From Telluria antibiotica (GTDB lineage: Bacteria > Pseudomonadota > Gammaproteobacteria > Burkholderiales > Burkholderiaceae_D), in NCBI RefSeq assembly GCF_011682055.1, contig NZ_JAAQOM010000001.1, positions 62,001-126,000 on the forward strand: a DNA stretch of 64,000 nt. Reading direction: 5' to 3'. The position numbers and the translations under genes are program-made. The notes under the pieces were generated by a model. The model was given only the letters and a program-made list of their open reading frames with translations. It did no database searches and had not been told where the DNA came from. Positions 26,241 through 36,354 of this stretch are shown here, piece by piece (positions within the stretch are counted from its first letter, which is position 1; each line of letters starts with the position of its first letter).

Positions 26241-27278
26241 TTAGCCTGGCGGATCGAGCCGGATGCGCACGGGCGCGTCGCGGTCCGTACGAATGATACC
26301 GCCGTCGTCGAGCAATTCGGTCACCTGGATCAGGCTGCGGCGCTGTTCGACGCCGTCCGCCTTCGCATCCGGCCCGCGCCTGCCGGGGTGCACGAAATAA
26401 AAGAGATAGGCACGCTCGCCGCTGACGACGACGTCCGCGTGCCCGCCCATCACGCCGTCGTCCGGCCCTTGCCCCGGCTGTTCCAGCAAGGTAGCGTCCT
26501 GCTTGCGCCACGTGAGCGCATCGTCGGAGCGGAACACGCCGAGGCCATGCCACAGGTCGACGATCATCCACCACGCACCATGCCAGCGGAACACCTTCGG
26601 CCCTTCGCCGCGCTGGGCGACGGCGCGCCCGCGGTCCGTCCAGTGCTCGAGGTCGGGGCTGTCGGCGTAGTACGTATTCTTGTGATCGCGCTCGTTGTTG
26701 TACCACATGCGCCAGGAGCCGTCCGGCAGCCGGGCCAGCGACGGGTCGATGACCTTGTCATTCGCCAGCGGCACGACGGCGGGATGGCGCCACGTGCGCA
26801 GGTCGGTGCTCGTCAGGTGGACGATCACGCGCGGGTGCCCCCAGTCCTCGAACACGCCCGGCACGACGGTGACGAACATGTGATAGGTGCCGTCGCCGGC
26901 ACGCACGACGTCCGGCGCCCAGTGCGTCGTGCCGGCGCCGCCGAGATCGGGCGGCAGCTCGATGTCCGCGGTGCCCACATAGGTCCAGTGCGCGCCGCCG
27001 TCGGGCGATTCCGCGATACCGATCCGTGTGCCGTGCACCCACGTCACGCCGGGCAGGCCGGCCGCCGTCGCGCGGCGGTTCGTGTAGAACATCCACCAGC
27101 GCCCGCGCGCCTGGTTCCACACGAGCGTGGGATCGGCGGCGCCGTCGTACACGGGGTCGCGGAACAGGGGCTTCGCGGCGACGGCGCCGGCAGGCGGTAC
27201 CGCCGGCACGGCCGCGCAGCCGGCGAGCGCCACCAGCACCGCGGACAGGGCCGCGTACGGCCTGAATGTGGACAGCAA
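26241..27278 (-). CDS. GH43/GH117-like propeller lipoprotein
   Basis: A 345-residue exported beta-propeller protein related to the GH43/GH117 clan. It has a lipoprotein signal (VLVALAGC) and blade motifs such as YDGAADPTLVWN, GTTHWAPDVVRAGDGTYHMF, NDKVIDPSLARLPDGSWRMW and GHADVVVSGERAYLFYF. Two Asp residues in DPTL and DPSL could be catalytic; the acid is not obvious. The start is TTG at 27278, chosen because AAAGGAG lies five bases upstream and the signal peptide begins there; no ATG fits. It lies about 100 bases downstream of the GH2 gene and 15 bases before the second GH43 gene. Likely a side-chain glycosidase; the substrate is unknown. Confidence 0.72.
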   Translation of the reverse strand: MLSTFRPYAALSAVLVALAGCAAVPAVPPAGAVAAKPLFRDPVYDGAADPTLVWNQARGRWWMFYTNRRATAAGLPGVTWVHGTRIGIAESPDGGAHWTYVGTADIELPPDLGGAGTTHWAPDVVRAGDGTYHMFVTVVPGVFEDWGHPRVIVHLTSTDLRTWRHPAVVPLANDKVIDPSLARLPDGSWRMWYNNERDHKNTYYADSPDLEHWTDRGRAVAQRGEGPKVFRWHGAWWMIVDLWHGLGVFRSDDALTWRKQDATLLEQPGQGPDDGVMGGHADVVVSGERAYLFYFVHPGRRGPDAKADGVEQRRSLIQVTELLDDGGIIRTDRDAPVRIRLDPPG

Positions 27279-27378
27279 ATCGTCTCCTTTGATGGCGGCT
27301 CGGGACCGCTCGATTCGCCGCGATGATAGCCCTCGGCGCGGGCGCCGACCAATGACATTTTTCGCGCGACCGATACGA

Positions 27379-30300
27379 TTATTGCACGGGCTTGCGGCGG
27401 CGCCGCGGTCCGTCGTCCATGCCCGCCTCGTCGACGTCGGCCGACGTGGAGCGCGAGCGCTGGTATTCCAGTTCTCCCGCCTCGTCCGGCAGCGCGGGAC
27501 CCGCATACAGCACCGCGACGTCGGCCAGCGCGCTCGCGCGGTCGGCGCCGAAGCCGGACAATGGCGTCAGGCGCAGTGCGCGCGCCGTCACCGTAGCGTC
27601 GAAGCGCACCGTCTGCGGATCGAACGTGGAGCCCAGCACGGGCCGCGCCACGTCGCGCCAGTGCTCGCCATCGTCGCTCGCCTCGATCCGCCATTCGTGC
27701 ACGTCGCCTTCGTGGTCGCGATGGTTCTGGCGGGGCATCAGCGCGAGGCCGTCGAACGGCACGGCGTGCGCGAACGCGATCGTCAGCGGCGGCTGCGGCC
27801 GCGGCGCATCGCCTTTCACGGCCACGAGGGCGTACGTGTTCGGATCGCCGTCGACGACGTTCGCCGCACCGGGCCAGCCGCTGGCCGCCGCGCCCAGCTT
27901 CTTCATCACGCGCGTGTCGAACAGGCTCGCGCGCAAAGCAGCAGGGTCGATGTCCGCCGCAGGCCGGAAGCGGGCGCTCGCCATATAGTCGAGCAACGAG
28001 CGGCGCAGCTGGCGCGCGGCCGGGCGCTCATCCAGGCGGCTCTCCAGGTCGAACGTCGACACGACGAGGCGGCCCCGTCCCACGTTGGCCTCGAACACGG
28101 CACCCAGCCGGTAGTTGCGGTTCCAGTCGTCGATCGGCTGCACGATGGGTTTCAGGGCAGCCGGCAGGCGCTCGAGGTTGAACGCGCGGGCGCCGGACAC
28201 CAGCTCGCTCCACTGCCAATCCATGTGGTCGGCCGTGGGGAAACCGGCCAGCGCCGGATGCGCGCGATCGACCCACAGGCCCAGCATGCGGCTCCAGGCC
28301 GGGTTCATCGAGCGGTTCCAGAACACGGGCACGTCGGCGAGCGGCGGCGACGTCCAGTCCAGGTCCGCCTTGCGCGGCAGGTACAGCACCTTGCCGCCGT
28401 CGGCCAGGCGGCGCTCCGCCTCGGCCCACGCATGCGTGACGAGCACGCCGTCCGGCACGGTCCCGTCCACAGCGGCCGGATACAGCCAGAAGTTCCAGTC
28501 GTTCGCGACCGCCGTCCCGTCCAGGCCCACGACGAGCTTGTAATGCGCGGGCGCCGGCAGCCGGGCGAGGTCCGCCGTCACGCGGCCCAGCGGGATGTTC
28601 TTGCCGATCGGGATGGCGAGCGCCTCGAACCGCCCGTCGACGACGGCATGCCCGGCATCGTCCTCGATGCGCCACCACGGCCGCGCGCCGGGCAGCGGCT
28701 TTTCGCCGTAGTGCGCGATCTCGACGGGGACATCGAACGCGTCGCGCGTCGTGAGCACGGTGCGCGTGAGGCGGGCCAGCGGCACCGTCTCGCCGTTGAA
28801 GCGGCGGAACGCGTCCGGCGTCGCATAACCCTTCGGTTCCCAGAACGTGTCGAGCAGGCCGACGAGCGCCGTGCCCTGGCCCAGGTAGTCGTGCAGGTCC
28901 AGCAGTTGATAGCCGCTCATGCCGCGCGTGCGCAGCGCGGCCTCGATCTCTTCCTTGTAGCACGCCAGCTGCCAGCGGCCGGACGCCAGCGCGAAGTCGT
29001 GGTCGCGATCGAGGATGCCGTGGCGGCGCGCGGACTCGCGGAAGATCTCGTAATTACCCGGTCGCAGATAGCCTTTGAACTTGTCGATGATCGTAAAGTC
29101 CGGGTAGGCGACCCACTGGCCCATCTCGTGCGCGAGCACGGGCACGCGGATGCCTTCGAGCGATGCCGCGTAATCGCGCCCGAACCAGCCCGTCTTGTTG
29201 CGCAGCGGCTTGGGGCCGATGCGCTGCACGGCCAGGTAGTCCGTGTCCTGGTCCAGGTCCGGCACGGCGGGTTCCGTGTGGCCCGTGCCGTTCGTGTACA
29301 GGCGGCGCGGGTCCTCTGCGCGGAAGCGCGCGCGCCATTGCGCGAACACCTCTTTCCACCGGCCGGACGGCTCGTTGCTGGGACTGAGCAGCAGGAACGA
29401 CGGGTGGTTGCCGTAGGCGCGGATCAGGCGCTCCGTTTCCTCGGTCAGCATCGCGGAAATGGGCGAACCGGGCTCGAACCGGTTCCACATGCCCGGTTCC
29501 GGCTGCAGGTAAATCCCCACTTCGTCCGCGGCCTGGAATGCCGCTTCCGGCGGCGTGAACGAGTGGAAGCGCACGTGGTTGATGCCCCATGCCTTGTTGA
29601 CGGCGAAGATCTTCTTCCAGTACCCGACGTCCGTCGGCGGGTAGCCGGTCAGCGGGAAGTCGCCGCCGTGGTGCGTCCCGCGCAGGAACACGGGACGGCC
29701 GTTGACGAGGATGTCCGTGCCGCGCGCCGCCACCTGCACGAAGCCGAACGACACGTCGCGCGCATCGTCGGCGCCGGGGCCGGCCAGGCGCAGCTTCAGC
29801 GACTGCAGCACGGGATGCCACTCGTCCCACGTCGGCGCGTCCTTCGGATACGCGACGCGGATCTCGGCACTGCCGCCCTGCGCGCTCCAGCGCACGGGAA
29901 AGCGCCGGCCGTTCGCGGCGATCGTCCCCTGCCCCGCCTTGCCGCCGCCGTTGCCGATGGCGACCTTCACGAGGACACTGCGGTCCGCCACGTCCGGGAA
30001 CACTTGCGCATCGTCGATGTACACGGGCGACGTCGCGCGCAGCTCGACGGCGCCGACGATGCCGTTCCAGCTCATCCCGAGCGAGTCCGAGACACTGTGC
30101 GAATCGGGCCGGTAGGCCATCAGCACGCGCGAATCGACGCGCACCGTCACGCGATGCCGGCCCGGCGCGAGCGGACCGAGGTCGTAGTCGTGCGGCGCGA
30201 CGAGGCTCAGGTTGGTGCCCAGCGCGCGGCCGTCGATCCACGCGGATGAACCCCAGCGCGGCCGCTCGAGATGCAGCACGATCCTGCGGCCGGCCCAGTC

Positions 30301-30687
30301 GCGTGGTACCTCGACGTCGCGCTGGTACCATGCCGGGCCGAGATAGTGGCGCGGCGGCTGGCTCAGGAACGGCACCTTCACGTGGCCGGGCGCCGTGAAC
30401 GCCTGGTACTCGTCGCGCAGGTTCCAGTGCTTGTCGTACAGCGACAGCACCCAGGGCGTCTGCGCCGTGATCTCGTCGCCGTATCCCTGTGCGTTGAGGA
30501 TGCCGGGCACGTGGATGCGATCCGGCAGCGCGCGACCTTCCCAGTGCGCGGCCACGCCCGCGTCGTCGCGGTCGAGGGCGAAGCGCCAGTCGCCGTCCAA
30601 TGCCATCGTCGTGGCGGCACCGGCCGGCAACGCGCAGGCCAGCGCCATGACGGCGCCGGCGCAGCGGACGAGCAACGGTCGCGCCAT
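27379..30687 (-). CDS. exported GH2-family glycosidase with C-terminal F5/8-type domain
   Basis: A 1,102-residue secreted glycosidase. After a signal peptide (ending near PAGAATT) come a GH2 sugar-binding jelly roll, an immunoglobulin-like domain and a TIM barrel. The acid/base Glu is in SPSNEPSG (about 439) and the nucleophile Glu in VLAHEMGQW (about 521). The stretch around residues 950-1070 (VVDGDPNTY to RALRLTPLSG) looks like an F5/8-type C (CBM32-like) domain. The last 25 residues are polar and Arg-rich. GH2 includes beta-galactosidases, beta-glucuronidases and others; here galactan or glucuronate decorations of pectin are possible. The ATG at 30687 directly follows the receptor stop at 30690, so the two genes are coupled. 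Confidence 0.82.
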   Translation of the reverse strand: MARPLLVRCAGAVMALACALPAGAATTMALDGDWRFALDRDDAGVAAHWEGRALPDRIHVPGILNAQGYGDEITAQTPWVLSLYDKHWNLRDEYQAFTAPGHVKVPFLSQPPRHYLGPAWYQRDVEVPRDWAGRRIVLHLERPRWGSSAWIDGRALGTNLSLVAPHDYDLGPLAPGRHRVTVRVDSRVLMAYRPDSHSVSDSLGMSWNGIVGAVELRATSPVYIDDAQVFPDVADRSVLVKVAIGNGGGKAGQGTIAANGRRFPVRWSAQGGSAEIRVAYPKDAPTWDEWHPVLQSLKLRLAGPGADDARDVSFGFVQVAARGTDILVNGRPVFLRGTHHGGDFPLTGYPPTDVGYWKKIFAVNKAWGINHVRFHSFTPPEAAFQAADEVGIYLQPEPGMWNRFEPGSPISAMLTEETERLIRAYGNHPSFLLLSPSNEPSGRWKEVFAQWRARFRAEDPRRLYTNGTGHTEPAVPDLDQDTDYLAVQRIGPKPLRNKTGWFGRDYAASLEGIRVPVLAHEMGQWVAYPDFTIIDKFKGYLRPGNYEIFRESARRHGILDRDHDFALASGRWQLACYKEEIEAALRTRGMSGYQLLDLHDYLGQGTALVGLLDTFWEPKGYATPDAFRRFNGETVPLARLTRTVLTTRDAFDVPVEIAHYGEKPLPGARPWWRIEDDAGHAVVDGRFEALAIPIGKNIPLGRVTADLARLPAPAHYKLVVGLDGTAVANDWNFWLYPAAVDGTVPDGVLVTHAWAEAERRLADGGKVLYLPRKADLDWTSPPLADVPVFWNRSMNPAWSRMLGLWVDRAHPALAGFPTADHMDWQWSELVSGARAFNLERLPAALKPIVQPIDDWNRNYRLGAVFEANVGRGRLVVSTFDLESRLDERPAARQLRRSLLDYMASARFRPAADIDPAALRASLFDTRVMKKLGAAASGWPGAANVVDGDPNTYALVAVKGDAPRPQPPLTIAFAHAVPFDGLALMPRQNHRDHEGDVHEWRIEASDDGEHWRDVARPVLGSTFDPQTVRFDATVTARALRLTPLSGFGADRASALADVAVLYAGPALPDEAGELEYQRSRSTSADVDEAGMDDGPRRRRKPVQ

Positions 30688-30689
30688 CG

Positions 30690-33600
30690 TCAACCGCCGA
30701 AGCGGAAGTCCGCGCCCACCATGATGCGGCGGCCGGCGTAGCTGTAATCCAGGACGCTCGGCGCGCCGCTGGAGAACGGGACGTATTGGCCCTGGCTGGA
30801 GCTCGTCGCCGCATTGCCCAGGTTGCGCCCTTCGATGAACACGTCGATCTCTGGCGTGATGCGGTACTGGATCTTCGCGTCCACGAAGCGGGTCGCGTCG
30901 CGGAAGTTCGGCGAGCCCGGGTTGTACGCGGGCGGACGCGGGTTACCGCTCGCGTTCGGGTAGTTGTTCGGCGCCGTGCCGCTGGAACCCGCGAGGTTGT
31001 TGAAGTAGCTCGACACACCCTGCACGGCGACGCGCGCCATCAGGCGGCCGTCGTCGTACCAGAACGCCCAGTTGTACTGGAACTTCGATTCGCGCAGCGG
31101 CGGAAGCGGGTTACCCGTCAACAGGTCGACGATGTTCTGCGTCGACGTGACCGACGCGAGCTTCGTGTAGTTGCCGTCGAATCCGAGGTAGCGCAGGCGC
31201 CACGGCAGGAACGTGAATGCCGTTTTCGTGTTGAATTCCCAGCCCTTGCGGGTGGTCGGCACGCCGTTCTCGTAGGTCGGGAACGAGAACGGCAGGTCGG
31301 CGAGGTTCTTGCCCGTCGTCGGGTCGATGAGGGCCAGGCCCAGGGTGCCGGTCACGTTGCGCACGAGCGACGGGCCGACGATGCCGCGCTGGTTGAAGTA
31401 GGCCAGCGAAAACATCGTGTCCTTGCTGGGGTAGTACTCCGCGCTCCAGTTCTGGTTCAGGTTCTTCTGCGCCTGCAGGGCCGGGTTGCCGACCGTCCTG
31501 GTGCACGTCTGCGTGCCGTCGGCGTCAAGGCGCTCGTCGTAGCGGCACAGGCCCGACGGTAGCATGCTCGTGACCGGCGGACGCGCGACCGTGCGTGCGC
31601 GGTTGTAGCGCAGCACCAGCTGGTCCGGCACGAGCCACATGGCGAGGTTATAGCTGGGCAGGAAGTCGTGCGTCGTCGCGTCGACGGCCGTGTTGGTCGC
31701 CACGATGACGTCGTTGATGCCGGCCGGCGCGTTCGGGTTCGCGGGGTCGAAGCTCGCCGTGCGCGTGATCGACTCGAACTGCATGTTGCCGACACCGTGC
31801 ACCTTCGTGCGGACGTAGCGGTAGCCCATATTGCCTTCGAGGTCCCAGCCGAACGGCAGCGCGCTGCTCGTGAACGGGACGTGGTCGAGGTTGAAGTCGC
31901 CCATCACGTACAGGGCCTCCGTGCGCTCGCTCATCTTCGTCAGTGGCTGCTGGTACGTGTTGCCGTCCGTGCCCTTGCAGCTGTAGACGCAGTTCAGGTT
32001 CGCGTTCGTGATGCCGGCCATCTGCAGCACCTTCGCCGGATTGATGTTCGGCCAGTTGGTCACGGCGCCGCCGAATTGTCCGTTCGCGCCGTTGAAGAAC
32101 TTCGTCTTCGTCATGTTGCCGTCGATCGCCTGGCCGATGAGGTCCTGGAACTGCTGCGGCGTCAGCGTGACCGTGCCGGAACTCTGGCTGTCGTAGCGGA
32201 TGCTCGGCACATAGCCGTACTGGCACTTGTTGCCGCCCGCGCCAAGCGAACCCGGCGTGTCCTGGCAACCCGTGAGCGTGCTCCGGACGATCGCCGTGTT
32301 CGCCCACACGTTCGGGTTGCTGCTAACCTGGTAGCCGCCGTTGCCGTGGGTGTCGTAGCGCGTATCCCGGAAGTTGAAACCGGTCTTGAAGCGCGTGAAG
32401 AACGGGACGGCTTCCGGCGTGCGGAACGCGAAGTCGGCCTTCGCGGTACGCTCCTCCGTGTCCGTCACGACGGGCGTGTACGTCAGCTGCGGCTGCGAAT
32501 ACGTCAGCAGCGGCTGCTGGGCGGCCGTGTACGCGGGCACGGCCCGGATGTTCGTGCTGCCGGCCGCCGCTGCCGCCGACGCCGCGGGCTGCACGAGCCG
32601 TGCGTAGTTGGCGGCGTTGTACAGGTCATAGCTCGAGCCCTGCGGGAAGTTGTAGGTCCACAGGCCGTTCGGCGTCACCGACAGCTGCGCCGGGCCGTAG
32701 GCGGTACTGAACGTCGTGCGGAACTGCTCGCTCACGTAGCTCGACTTGGCGTCGCCCACCATCCACTCGGCCGTCACGCCGTCGCGCTTCCACTCGCCAC
32801 CGGTCTGGAAATACTTCGTCGTGACCTGGGCCTTCTGGTAGATCTGGTCGACGGTGGCCGCGCCGTCGCTGATGCCGAACGACGTCACGTGGTGGCTGGC
32901 GTCCACGGTGACGGTGGACGGATCGATGTTGGTGACGGCGCCTTTCGCGGCGGGCTGACCGCTCACGAAGCTGGCCGTCGTCGGGTACAGGTAATAACCG
33001 GCGCCGGCGGCGCCCGGGGCGACGGCGCGCACGCCGTTCGTGTCGACGAAGGTCTTGGCCAGGTTGGCGTTCATGCCGCCCAGGCTCAGGAACGACGTGT
33101 TGTTCTCCGTGCGGCGCCGCGAATAACTGCCTTTCGCGTACACCGTCATGTCGCGGTTGACCTTGAAGTCGGCGCGCAGGTCGAGGTCCTGGCGGCGGTC
33201 GATCTCGGTCTGGATCTTGTTGCGGATCGACGAAGGCGTGTAGTCGTTCCACTGGTTCAGGCAGCTGAGCAATTCGTTCGACCGCTCGACGACGGCATTG
33301 GTGCGGTTCGTCGCGCTCAGGTTCTTCAACGTCGCATCCGTCGTCGCGATCTGCGGGAACGCGGCATAGCAATCGGCCTTGGTCTTGGCAGCCGCCGACG
33401 TGGTCAGGATCTCGAGCGGCGTATGGGTCAGGTAATTGCCGGTGCCGTTCGTGTACGGATAGATGCCCGTCGAGCCGACCGCAGGCCCGGCCGGCGTCGT
33501 CGACGCCGGGTCGGCCATGTTCAACGTGGACGGGTTGAAGGTGAACGTCTTTTCCGGCGAATTGTCGAAGTCGATCGCGCGCAGATAGCCCTGGTTGGCG

Positions 33601-34421
33601 CTCGTCGCCACCTGCATCTGGTGCTGCTCGTTGGCGGTCGTCGACTTCGACGCGTTCAGGATGACGCCGAGGCGGTTGTCGAGGAATTTGCGCGACAGGA
33701 TGACGTTCGTGTCGGGCTCCCACTTCTTGTTCAAGTTGTTGGTCGTGCCGGCCACCCGCACGGAGACGAACGGCTCCTTGAAGTCCAGGCCCGACCTCGT
33801 CTTGATGACGATGCCGCCGCCCAGCGACCCCTCGACCATGTCGGCCGTCGAGCCCTTGACGATGTCCACGCTCTTGATCAGGTCCGCCGACAGCTGGCGG
33901 AATTCGTTGCCGCGGCCGCTGCTGCCCGGACCGACGCTGTTCGCGGACTGCACGGCCTGGCCGTCGATCTCCACGCGGGTCAGGTCCGGACCGTTGCCGC
34001 GCACCGCCACGCTGACGCCTTCGCCGAAATCGCCGCGGTCGAGCGCGATGCCGGCCATGCGCGAGATCGCCTCGCCGATGTTCCGGTCGGGCAGCGAGCC
34101 CACGTCTTCGGCGACGATGGAGTCGATCGCCGTCGCGGCATTCTTCTTGCGGGCGATCGACGACTGCTGCGATTTGCGGGTCGACACGACGACCGTCGCG
34201 ATGCCGCTCGCGACCTCGTGGTTGCCCTGCGGCGCGGCGCTGCCCGTGGCCGCTGACGTGGCCGATGACGTGGCGTCCGCGGGCGCCTGCGCGCTCGTCG
34301 CTTCCTGCGGTGGAGGGTTGTCCTGCGCCAGCGCGGCGTGGCTGGCCACCAGCGAAGCCAGCGCCAGCGAAACGGCATAGGCGACGCGTGTGGGACGGAT
34401 GACCTTGCGGATGTCGTGCAT
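30690..34421 (-). CDS. TonB-dependent outer-membrane receptor (operon with GH2/GH43)
   Basis: A 1,243-residue receptor, the longest of four in the window. It has a signal peptide, an unusually long Ala/Ser/Thr/Gln-rich linker (about residues 33-70), a TonB-box-like ATVVVSTRKSQQS, a plug with SLPDRNIGEAISRMAGIALD and GSLGGGIVIKTRSG, and a barrel ending VGADFRFGG. The plug is of the Caulobacter-type sugar-receptor group. The ATG follows GGAG by eight bases. It heads an operon with one GH2 and two GH43-type genes, so it probably imports oligosaccharides on which those enzymes then act in the periplasm (inference). Confidence 0.85.
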   Translation of the reverse strand: MHDIRKVIRPTRVAYAVSLALASLVASHAALAQDNPPPQEATSAQAPADATSSATSAATGSAAPQGNHEVASGIATVVVSTRKSQQSSIARKKNAATAIDSIVAEDVGSLPDRNIGEAISRMAGIALDRGDFGEGVSVAVRGNGPDLTRVEIDGQAVQSANSVGPGSSGRGNEFRQLSADLIKSVDIVKGSTADMVEGSLGGGIVIKTRSGLDFKEPFVSVRVAGTTNNLNKKWEPDTNVILSRKFLDNRLGVILNASKSTTANEQHQMQVATSANQGYLRAIDFDNSPEKTFTFNPSTLNMADPASTTPAGPAVGSTGIYPYTNGTGNYLTHTPLEILTTSAAAKTKADCYAAFPQIATTDATLKNLSATNRTNAVVERSNELLSCLNQWNDYTPSSIRNKIQTEIDRRQDLDLRADFKVNRDMTVYAKGSYSRRRTENNTSFLSLGGMNANLAKTFVDTNGVRAVAPGAAGAGYYLYPTTASFVSGQPAAKGAVTNIDPSTVTVDASHHVTSFGISDGAATVDQIYQKAQVTTKYFQTGGEWKRDGVTAEWMVGDAKSSYVSEQFRTTFSTAYGPAQLSVTPNGLWTYNFPQGSSYDLYNAANYARLVQPAASAAAAAGSTNIRAVPAYTAAQQPLLTYSQPQLTYTPVVTDTEERTAKADFAFRTPEAVPFFTRFKTGFNFRDTRYDTHGNGGYQVSSNPNVWANTAIVRSTLTGCQDTPGSLGAGGNKCQYGYVPSIRYDSQSSGTVTLTPQQFQDLIGQAIDGNMTKTKFFNGANGQFGGAVTNWPNINPAKVLQMAGITNANLNCVYSCKGTDGNTYQQPLTKMSERTEALYVMGDFNLDHVPFTSSALPFGWDLEGNMGYRYVRTKVHGVGNMQFESITRTASFDPANPNAPAGINDVIVATNTAVDATTHDFLPSYNLAMWLVPDQLVLRYNRARTVARPPVTSMLPSGLCRYDERLDADGTQTCTRTVGNPALQAQKNLNQNWSAEYYPSKDTMFSLAYFNQRGIVGPSLVRNVTGTLGLALIDPTTGKNLADLPFSFPTYENGVPTTRKGWEFNTKTAFTFLPWRLRYLGFDGNYTKLASVTSTQNIVDLLTGNPLPPLRESKFQYNWAFWYDDGRLMARVAVQGVSSYFNNLAGSSGTAPNNYPNASGNPRPPAYNPGSPNFRDATRFVDAKIQYRITPEIDVFIEGRNLGNAATSSSQGQYVPFSSGAPSVLDYSYAGRRIMVGADFRFGG

Positions 34422-34805
34422 TTTTCTGTCTCCAAGTGGACCGTGGTGAGCGGTCTGTCTTTTTTTGATGGTGACGCCCCGGGTCTGTGCCGCGGTCGTC
34501 GACGCTTCGACTTGGAAACAGTGTAGGGTCGCTCGCGCCGGCGGTGATATATCAGCAAGAAATACTCATCCGCGTGATCGAAGTGCGTGCACGAACGGTG
34601 CTCGAATCGCTCAATCCCTCGATTGCGATTCCGTTTTCGCGCGCGATGTGACATTTATCGCGCCTGCGGTTATCGCGGGGCCCTCCTGCGCCCCGCCGCG
34701 CTGCCGGAACGATCAATTCCGTGATCGAATCGCGCGGCGGCGTGCGGGCTGCGCGCCGTGCGCTATCCTTGCCGCCACCACCGCACCGCGCCCACGAGGA
34801 CATCG
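34422..34805. promoter_or_regulatory. divergent intergenic region with imperfect inverted repeat
   Basis: No gene is seen in this 384-bp gap between the divergent receptor operon and the Sel1-repeat gene. It holds GAATCGC-TC-AATC (34604-34616), a four-base loop CCTC, and GATTGCGATTC (34621-34631): an 11-bp inverted repeat with a two-base bulge. An AT-rich GATATATC lies near 34545. The repeat is a candidate operator for the receptor-GH2-GH43 operon. No convincing -35/-10 pair could be fixed. Confidence 0.35.
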
Positions 34806-36269
34806 ATGAAGCCACCGATCCGCCGCACCGTTCCCGCCCTGCTCTCCCTGCTGCTGTGCGCCGCGCATGCGCAGACACCCGCGCCCGTCCCCGGCACCGT
34901 GGTCGTTAAGGGCGCGCGCGGCGGCGCCGGCGATCCGCACGCGATCGACGCGGCGAAGGACCGCATCCTGAACGGCAAATCGGCATCGTCGTGCGCGTTC
35001 ATGGACCGGCGCCATCCCGCCAACGACCCCGTCACGCTCGCGTACCGGCGCGACTTCGACCTCGACGCCCCGCTGTCCGACGACGTCGTGCGCATCGACG
35101 CGCTCGCGCCGGATGGCGATGTGTCGAACCTGATCGATTCCTCCGGCATCGACAAGCACGGCGGCATGCCCGCGCCGCTCGCGGGGCCGAAGACACGCGG
35201 CTGTACGGTGGCCGACGTCCGCTTCGCGGCGGGCCGCAACTACATCGCCCGCAACGACAAGACGCTCGCGCTCGGGTTCGAAGCGTACGACAACGGGAAC
35301 TACGCGCGGGCGCTGCAGTTGTTCGAGACGGCATGGAACAAGATCGGCTACGACGAGGCGGCGCTGATGCTCGCGCGCCAGCACCTGTACGGCCAGGGCA
35401 CGCCAAAGGATGGCGCGGCGGCCGCCGCGTGGCTGGAAAAAGTGGACGACAAGCCATACGCGCCGGGCGACCGGATGCGCTTCGACCCCGCGCAGCCCGA
35501 CGCGATGACGCCGCGCGTCGAGGCGGCGTTCATGCTGGCGCGGATGTACGACCGCGGCATCGGTGTGGCGCGCGACCCTGCGCGGGCGCGCACGTGGTAC
35601 GACAAGGCGGCCGCCTATGGTTTCGTGCCTGCCCTCGACATTCTCGGCGAACGTGCGCTGGCCGGCACGGACCGGCCGCGCGATCCCGTGCGCGGCCTGT
35701 CACAGTTGAAGGAAGCGGCCGACGCGGGCTATCCGGCCGCGCAATTCCACCTCGCCCGCGCCTACTACGACGGCGACGACGTGCCGCGCGATCTCGCCAT
35801 GGCGCGCTCGTATTTCGACGCAGCGGCCCGCGCCGGGATACCCGCCGCGCTGTTCGCGGCGGGCCGCATGCGCGACCTGGGCGAAGGCGTGAAGGCCGAT
35901 CCCGCGCAAGCGATCGTCTTCTACAAGGATGCGGCGCTGAAGGGCGACCGCGATGCCCGCTTCGCACTCGGCACGTATTTCTACAGCGGCGAGGTCGTCG
36001 GCAAGAACCTCGCGACGGCACGGCAGTGGTTCGGCGCCGCAGCGCGCCAGGGCCAGCCGGACGCGCTGTTCAATCTCGGCGTCATGACGGCTGCCGGCGA
36101 AGGCGGCGCGAAAGACCCTGCAATGGCCTACGTCCTGTTCACGCTGGCGCAACAGGCCGGCCATGATGGCGCGGGCGCCGCGCTGAAGGCCCTCGCGCCC
36201 ACGCTGACGCCGGAAGACCGCAAGCGCGCGGACGCGGTGCTGCATCCGCGCGTGGCATCGGCCAAATGA
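34806..36269 (+). CDS. exported Sel1-repeat (TPR-like) protein
   Basis: A 487-residue protein with a signal peptide (ending AAHAQTPAP), a unique N-terminal region of about 140 residues, and five or more Sel1-like repeats of about 36 residues in the C-terminal half. Visible repeat signatures are LARQHLYGQGTPKD, LARMYDRGIGVARD, LARAYYDGDDVPRD and LGTYFYSGEVVGKN. Sel1 solenoids mediate protein-protein contacts, often in envelope processes. The ATG at 34806 follows GAGGA by six bases. It is not obviously part of the sugar operons on either side; partner unknown. Confidence 0.8.
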   Translation: MKPPIRRTVPALLSLLLCAAHAQTPAPVPGTVVVKGARGGAGDPHAIDAAKDRILNGKSASSCAFMDRRHPANDPVTLAYRRDFDLDAPLSDDVVRIDALAPDGDVSNLIDSSGIDKHGGMPAPLAGPKTRGCTVADVRFAAGRNYIARNDKTLALGFEAYDNGNYARALQLFETAWNKIGYDEAALMLARQHLYGQGTPKDGAAAAAWLEKVDDKPYAPGDRMRFDPAQPDAMTPRVEAAFMLARMYDRGIGVARDPARARTWYDKAAAYGFVPALDILGERALAGTDRPRDPVRGLSQLKEAADAGYPAAQFHLARAYYDGDDVPRDLAMARSYFDAAARAGIPAALFAAGRMRDLGEGVKADPAQAIVFYKDAALKGDRDARFALGTYFYSGEVVGKNLATARQWFGAAARQGQPDALFNLGVMTAAGEGGAKDPAMAYVLFTLAQQAGHDGAGAALKALAPTLTPEDRKRADAVLHPRVASAK

Positions 36270-36354
36270 GGCGCGGCGACCGGCGCGGCGCACTGGTCAA
36301 CGGGACGGGAAGGCTGTTAGCATTGGGCTTCCCAATCCGTATCAACGCAAAACG

